Shown piece by piece: positions 61,701-64,000 of a DNA stretch of 64,000 nt. How positions within the stretch are numbered: the first letter of the stretch is position 1; the number at the start of each line of letters is the position of its first letter. The notes under the pieces were generated by a model, which was given only the letters and a program-made list of their open reading frames with translations, was not told the origin of the DNA and did not search any database. Where the stretch lies: contig JAJNNQ010000013.1 in assembly GCA_027886175.1 (NCBI GenBank), positions 4,421,501-4,485,500 on the forward strand, read 5' to 3'. A program made the position numbers and the translations under genes. The stretch is from Phylloscopus collybita (taxonomy: Eukaryota; Chordata; Aves; Passeriformes; Phylloscopidae).

Positions 61701-63187
61701 AACCACAGTCTGCAGCTGTTGTGTTTCTGAGAGCTGATCTCAGATCTGTGGTCAAATGTTGATTTCAGTTTTGTACTTCATGTTGGAATTCAACTTGTAT
61801 TTATAAAGTCTTACTCCAAAATATTACATCTATTCTTTGAATAGGGGATGGATTTGACAGCCTAGAAATAACCTTGATATAAATTAGGTCATTTACTGAA
61901 CAATTCTTAATCAGAAATTTCATCACCGTGCACTGCTTTTTGGAGAGCACATCTCCAAAACAGAATAGCAGTTAAAATCATATTTTACCATGGTTAAATT
62001 AATTTAAGAACTCAGGGGCAGGCTGTGTTTGAAGAAACATTTTTAGAAGAAAGGATGACTTGTTACCACTACTTATCAGACTGGAACATGTCAGTGGGGT
62101 GCTTTCCACCTGAGAAATTACCCTCTTCAGAGTTTCATGAGGCCTTTTGTAATGGTGGAGCTCAGACTTAAGGGTCCTGGAACAAAGACAGCTTTAACTC
62201 AAGTTTGTACAATTAGGACTGTGGGTTTGTAGCATTACTAATGATGATTACAGTGTTAGAGTTTATCATGGAAGGGCACCCAACGATTATTTGGCTCCTT
62301 TTGAGACTCTCCATCCTCATGCATAACTTTCCACTAGGAGACATCTGTTCCTGAGTGGTCTGACTTTGAACCTCAACTTCCTACCACGTCCAATGCAAAG
62401 ATGTCTCCTGCTGGTGCTTATTAAAGGAGAAAAAAAGAGAAAGGTATGCTTGGTTAATAATGCCTTGCTTTGGGGATTTCACTTGTCATCCGTGGGGTCA
62501 CGAAAGAAAAACTTCCCCACAGTAAGTCATAATTTGATGTGTGTGTTTTGGGTTCTCTGGTCTTTCTCCAGAGCACAGGAGACTAAATCCCTTCTTTTTC
62601 TCTGGTTAGGCAGGGTACATTCTTTGAGCAGCATTACATTTTCAGAGATCTGGTTCATGTTTCCTTGTAGACATGTTTGGGGCTAAGACTTCCAGCTTTT
62701 AGGTCAAATCTCTTTTGATTTTCAGGGCCTACTGGATTTTTTCTTTTCTATGTAGATTCACTGGACTATTAATTCCTTGAATAGGCAGAAGGCTGTTTCA
62801 ATTCAGACTGAGATAAATTACGTGTCTCTGCAACTACAAATCTAATCTGATATTGCAAACTAATAAAATACTTTGCTACGATATGTGTATACTGGAAGCT
62901 CCTAAGTGTGATGTGTTCTTATTCTTTCTGCAAAAATGTTATGAAAATGTCTTTGCTATTTCTAATCTGACTGGCAACAATATGCAATCTTGCTTCAAGC
63001 TTCCAAGCATCTCCCTTAGCATGTGCCAAAAAGTCCTAAACCTGCATTTAAAGCTGTGATTAAAATGTTTCATTACACTTGGAAAAAAAATTTCTTCCCC
63101 AAAGAAATTGCATCATGAACCATCAGCTACAACGTAGTAGATATGGAAAAACATACAATTCCACTGCAAAGGTGATGTTGTAGAGGA
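58760..63187. other. Unique DNA, no gene recognised
   Basis: No coding exon is recognised. GC-richer patches at 59860-60080 and 61080-61400 have open frames on both strands with no recognisable protein. Confidence 0.5.
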
Positions 63188-63229
63188 TTTTGCTATCAGG
63201 TCCTCAGTTTAGAGGACCTGGTAGCAAAA
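63188..63229. repeat. Near-perfect 18-bp hairpin
   Basis: TTTTGCTATCAGGTCCTC (63188-63205) and GAGGACCTGGTAGCAAAA (63212-63229) are inverted copies with a single T/C difference, which an RNA could pair as G-U. The loop is AGTTTA. Confidence 0.88.
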
Positions 63230-64000
63230 AGCTAGGCTTGATGGTTTTATGAGTCTTTATATACTTCTTTTCCTCTACAAGAAGCCTTTCCTGTTGGAAG
63301 TCCAGTAAACTTTGCTACACTCTCTTAGGCTATAGCTATGTGACAGGCTACACAACATCTATTTGAACTCCTCTGAGTTCTGTCTTCAGTATAAAGATCA
63401 AAAGTGGTATAATTTAAATGGGCACTAAAATGAAGCTGGTGCCTAAAGTCTAATCAAAGTTACTGCAATGAATCCTTTGGAGGGGGCTGATTTTACTACT
63501 GATTTATTTGTATGGGGATATTTGGAAGGGGTTTTGAAAGATGTAAGAGAAATAACTGCATTGAAGTACAATTCATTTTGTATCATGGAGCCTGATGCAT
63601 AAAACTTGAAGATTAGAGGCAAAAATGGATTCTTTGAACTTTGTGATTTGAAGTGGAATCCTTATTTTTTTCTGTTTAATACAAGCAGTAAAGAACAACT
63701 GCTGCTCCAATAAATCAGAGCTCCATCAAGAACCGAGAAGGTGAATATGCTGTACTAGAGGAATGCAGGACAAGAGAACAAGAATAGGAATTGTTTGCAT
63801 TTTATTCAGAACCACAATGGGAGTGGGAATGGAGTAGAAAAAGGAGGGGTGGAGCAGAAGAGACCCAAAGAAGAAAGACCCTAAAACTGGAGTGCAGAGC
63901 CTTTGCAATATTCAGTGCAGACAGACTGCAGAGAAACAAAAGCTGCATAGGTATTCTTGCTTTTATCTCTTTCCTGAATGATGGATGTCAGAGCCTTTTT
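63230..64000. other. Unique DNA, no gene recognised
   Basis: I see no gene or repeat in this end segment. Confidence 0.5.

Noticed and set aside
63188..63229. MicroRNA precursor
   Set aside because: The stem is 18 bp with a 6-base loop, too short for a standard precursor. I kept it as a hairpin only.
1..64000. tRNA genes, tRNA-derived SINEs, CRISPR arrays and telomere repeats
   Set aside because: I looked for B-box-like GGTTCRANNCC with matching A-box, regularly spaced repeats with unique spacers and TTAGGG arrays, and found none.

Overview
This window reads as nuclear DNA from a bird. The evidence is at least five fragments of CR1-type LINEs. Three carry the family's 3' UTR, and two of those keep the ATTCTGTG-like 3' terminal repeats. 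Two others still show recognisable CR1 ORF2 protein despite stops and frameshifts. A songbird source is plausible from the style of the CR1 and LTR copies, but I cannot prove it by eye.

I find no convincing protein-coding exon, rRNA, tRNA or CRISPR array on either strand. Every open frame is short. Each lacks a recognisable domain, lies in repeat DNA, or is a shadow of low-complexity sequence. The window is therefore best read as intergenic DNA or the inside of a very long intron. Nothing shows which gene, if any, it belongs to.

Layout:
- 1-9.7 kb: AT-rich unique DNA with one CR1 3' fragment near 3.3-3.65 kb.
- 9.7-16.1 kb: a perfect 55-bp tandem duplication, a plus-strand CR1 3' end (11.0-11.25 kb) and a minus-strand CR1 ORF2 fragment with an internal deletion (15.3-16.1 kb).
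- 16-31 kb: mostly unique, with a minus-strand CR1 3' end (21.9-22.4 kb), a promoter-like patch near 20.3-20.6 kb and possible old LTR or SINE pieces.
- 31-41 kb: long T homopolymers, an old L2/MIR-like fragment, a CR1 3' fragment (37.6-37.8 kb), a CR1 ORF2 fragment (39.4-39.8 kb) and, directly beside it, an endogenous-retrovirus LTR in the opposite orientation (39.8 to about 40.5 kb).
- 41.9-43.1 kb: the most striking object, a 1.2-kb G-rich minisatellite. It has 41 copies of a 17-bp core in 35-, 33- and 19-bp units and contains an exact 248-bp higher-order duplication.
- 43-64 kb: mostly unique AT-rich DNA with a second LTR-like element (47.6-48.1 kb), a small CpG-rich patch holding a 71-bp tandem duplication (51.8-52.3 kb) and three short hairpins.

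No genes act together here, and I found no new biological system. The items most worth a second look are the minisatellite, the strong excess of T over A homopolymers on this strand, the 21-bp repeats inside the LTR, the CpG-rich duplicated patch and the 18-bp hairpin near 63.2 kb.
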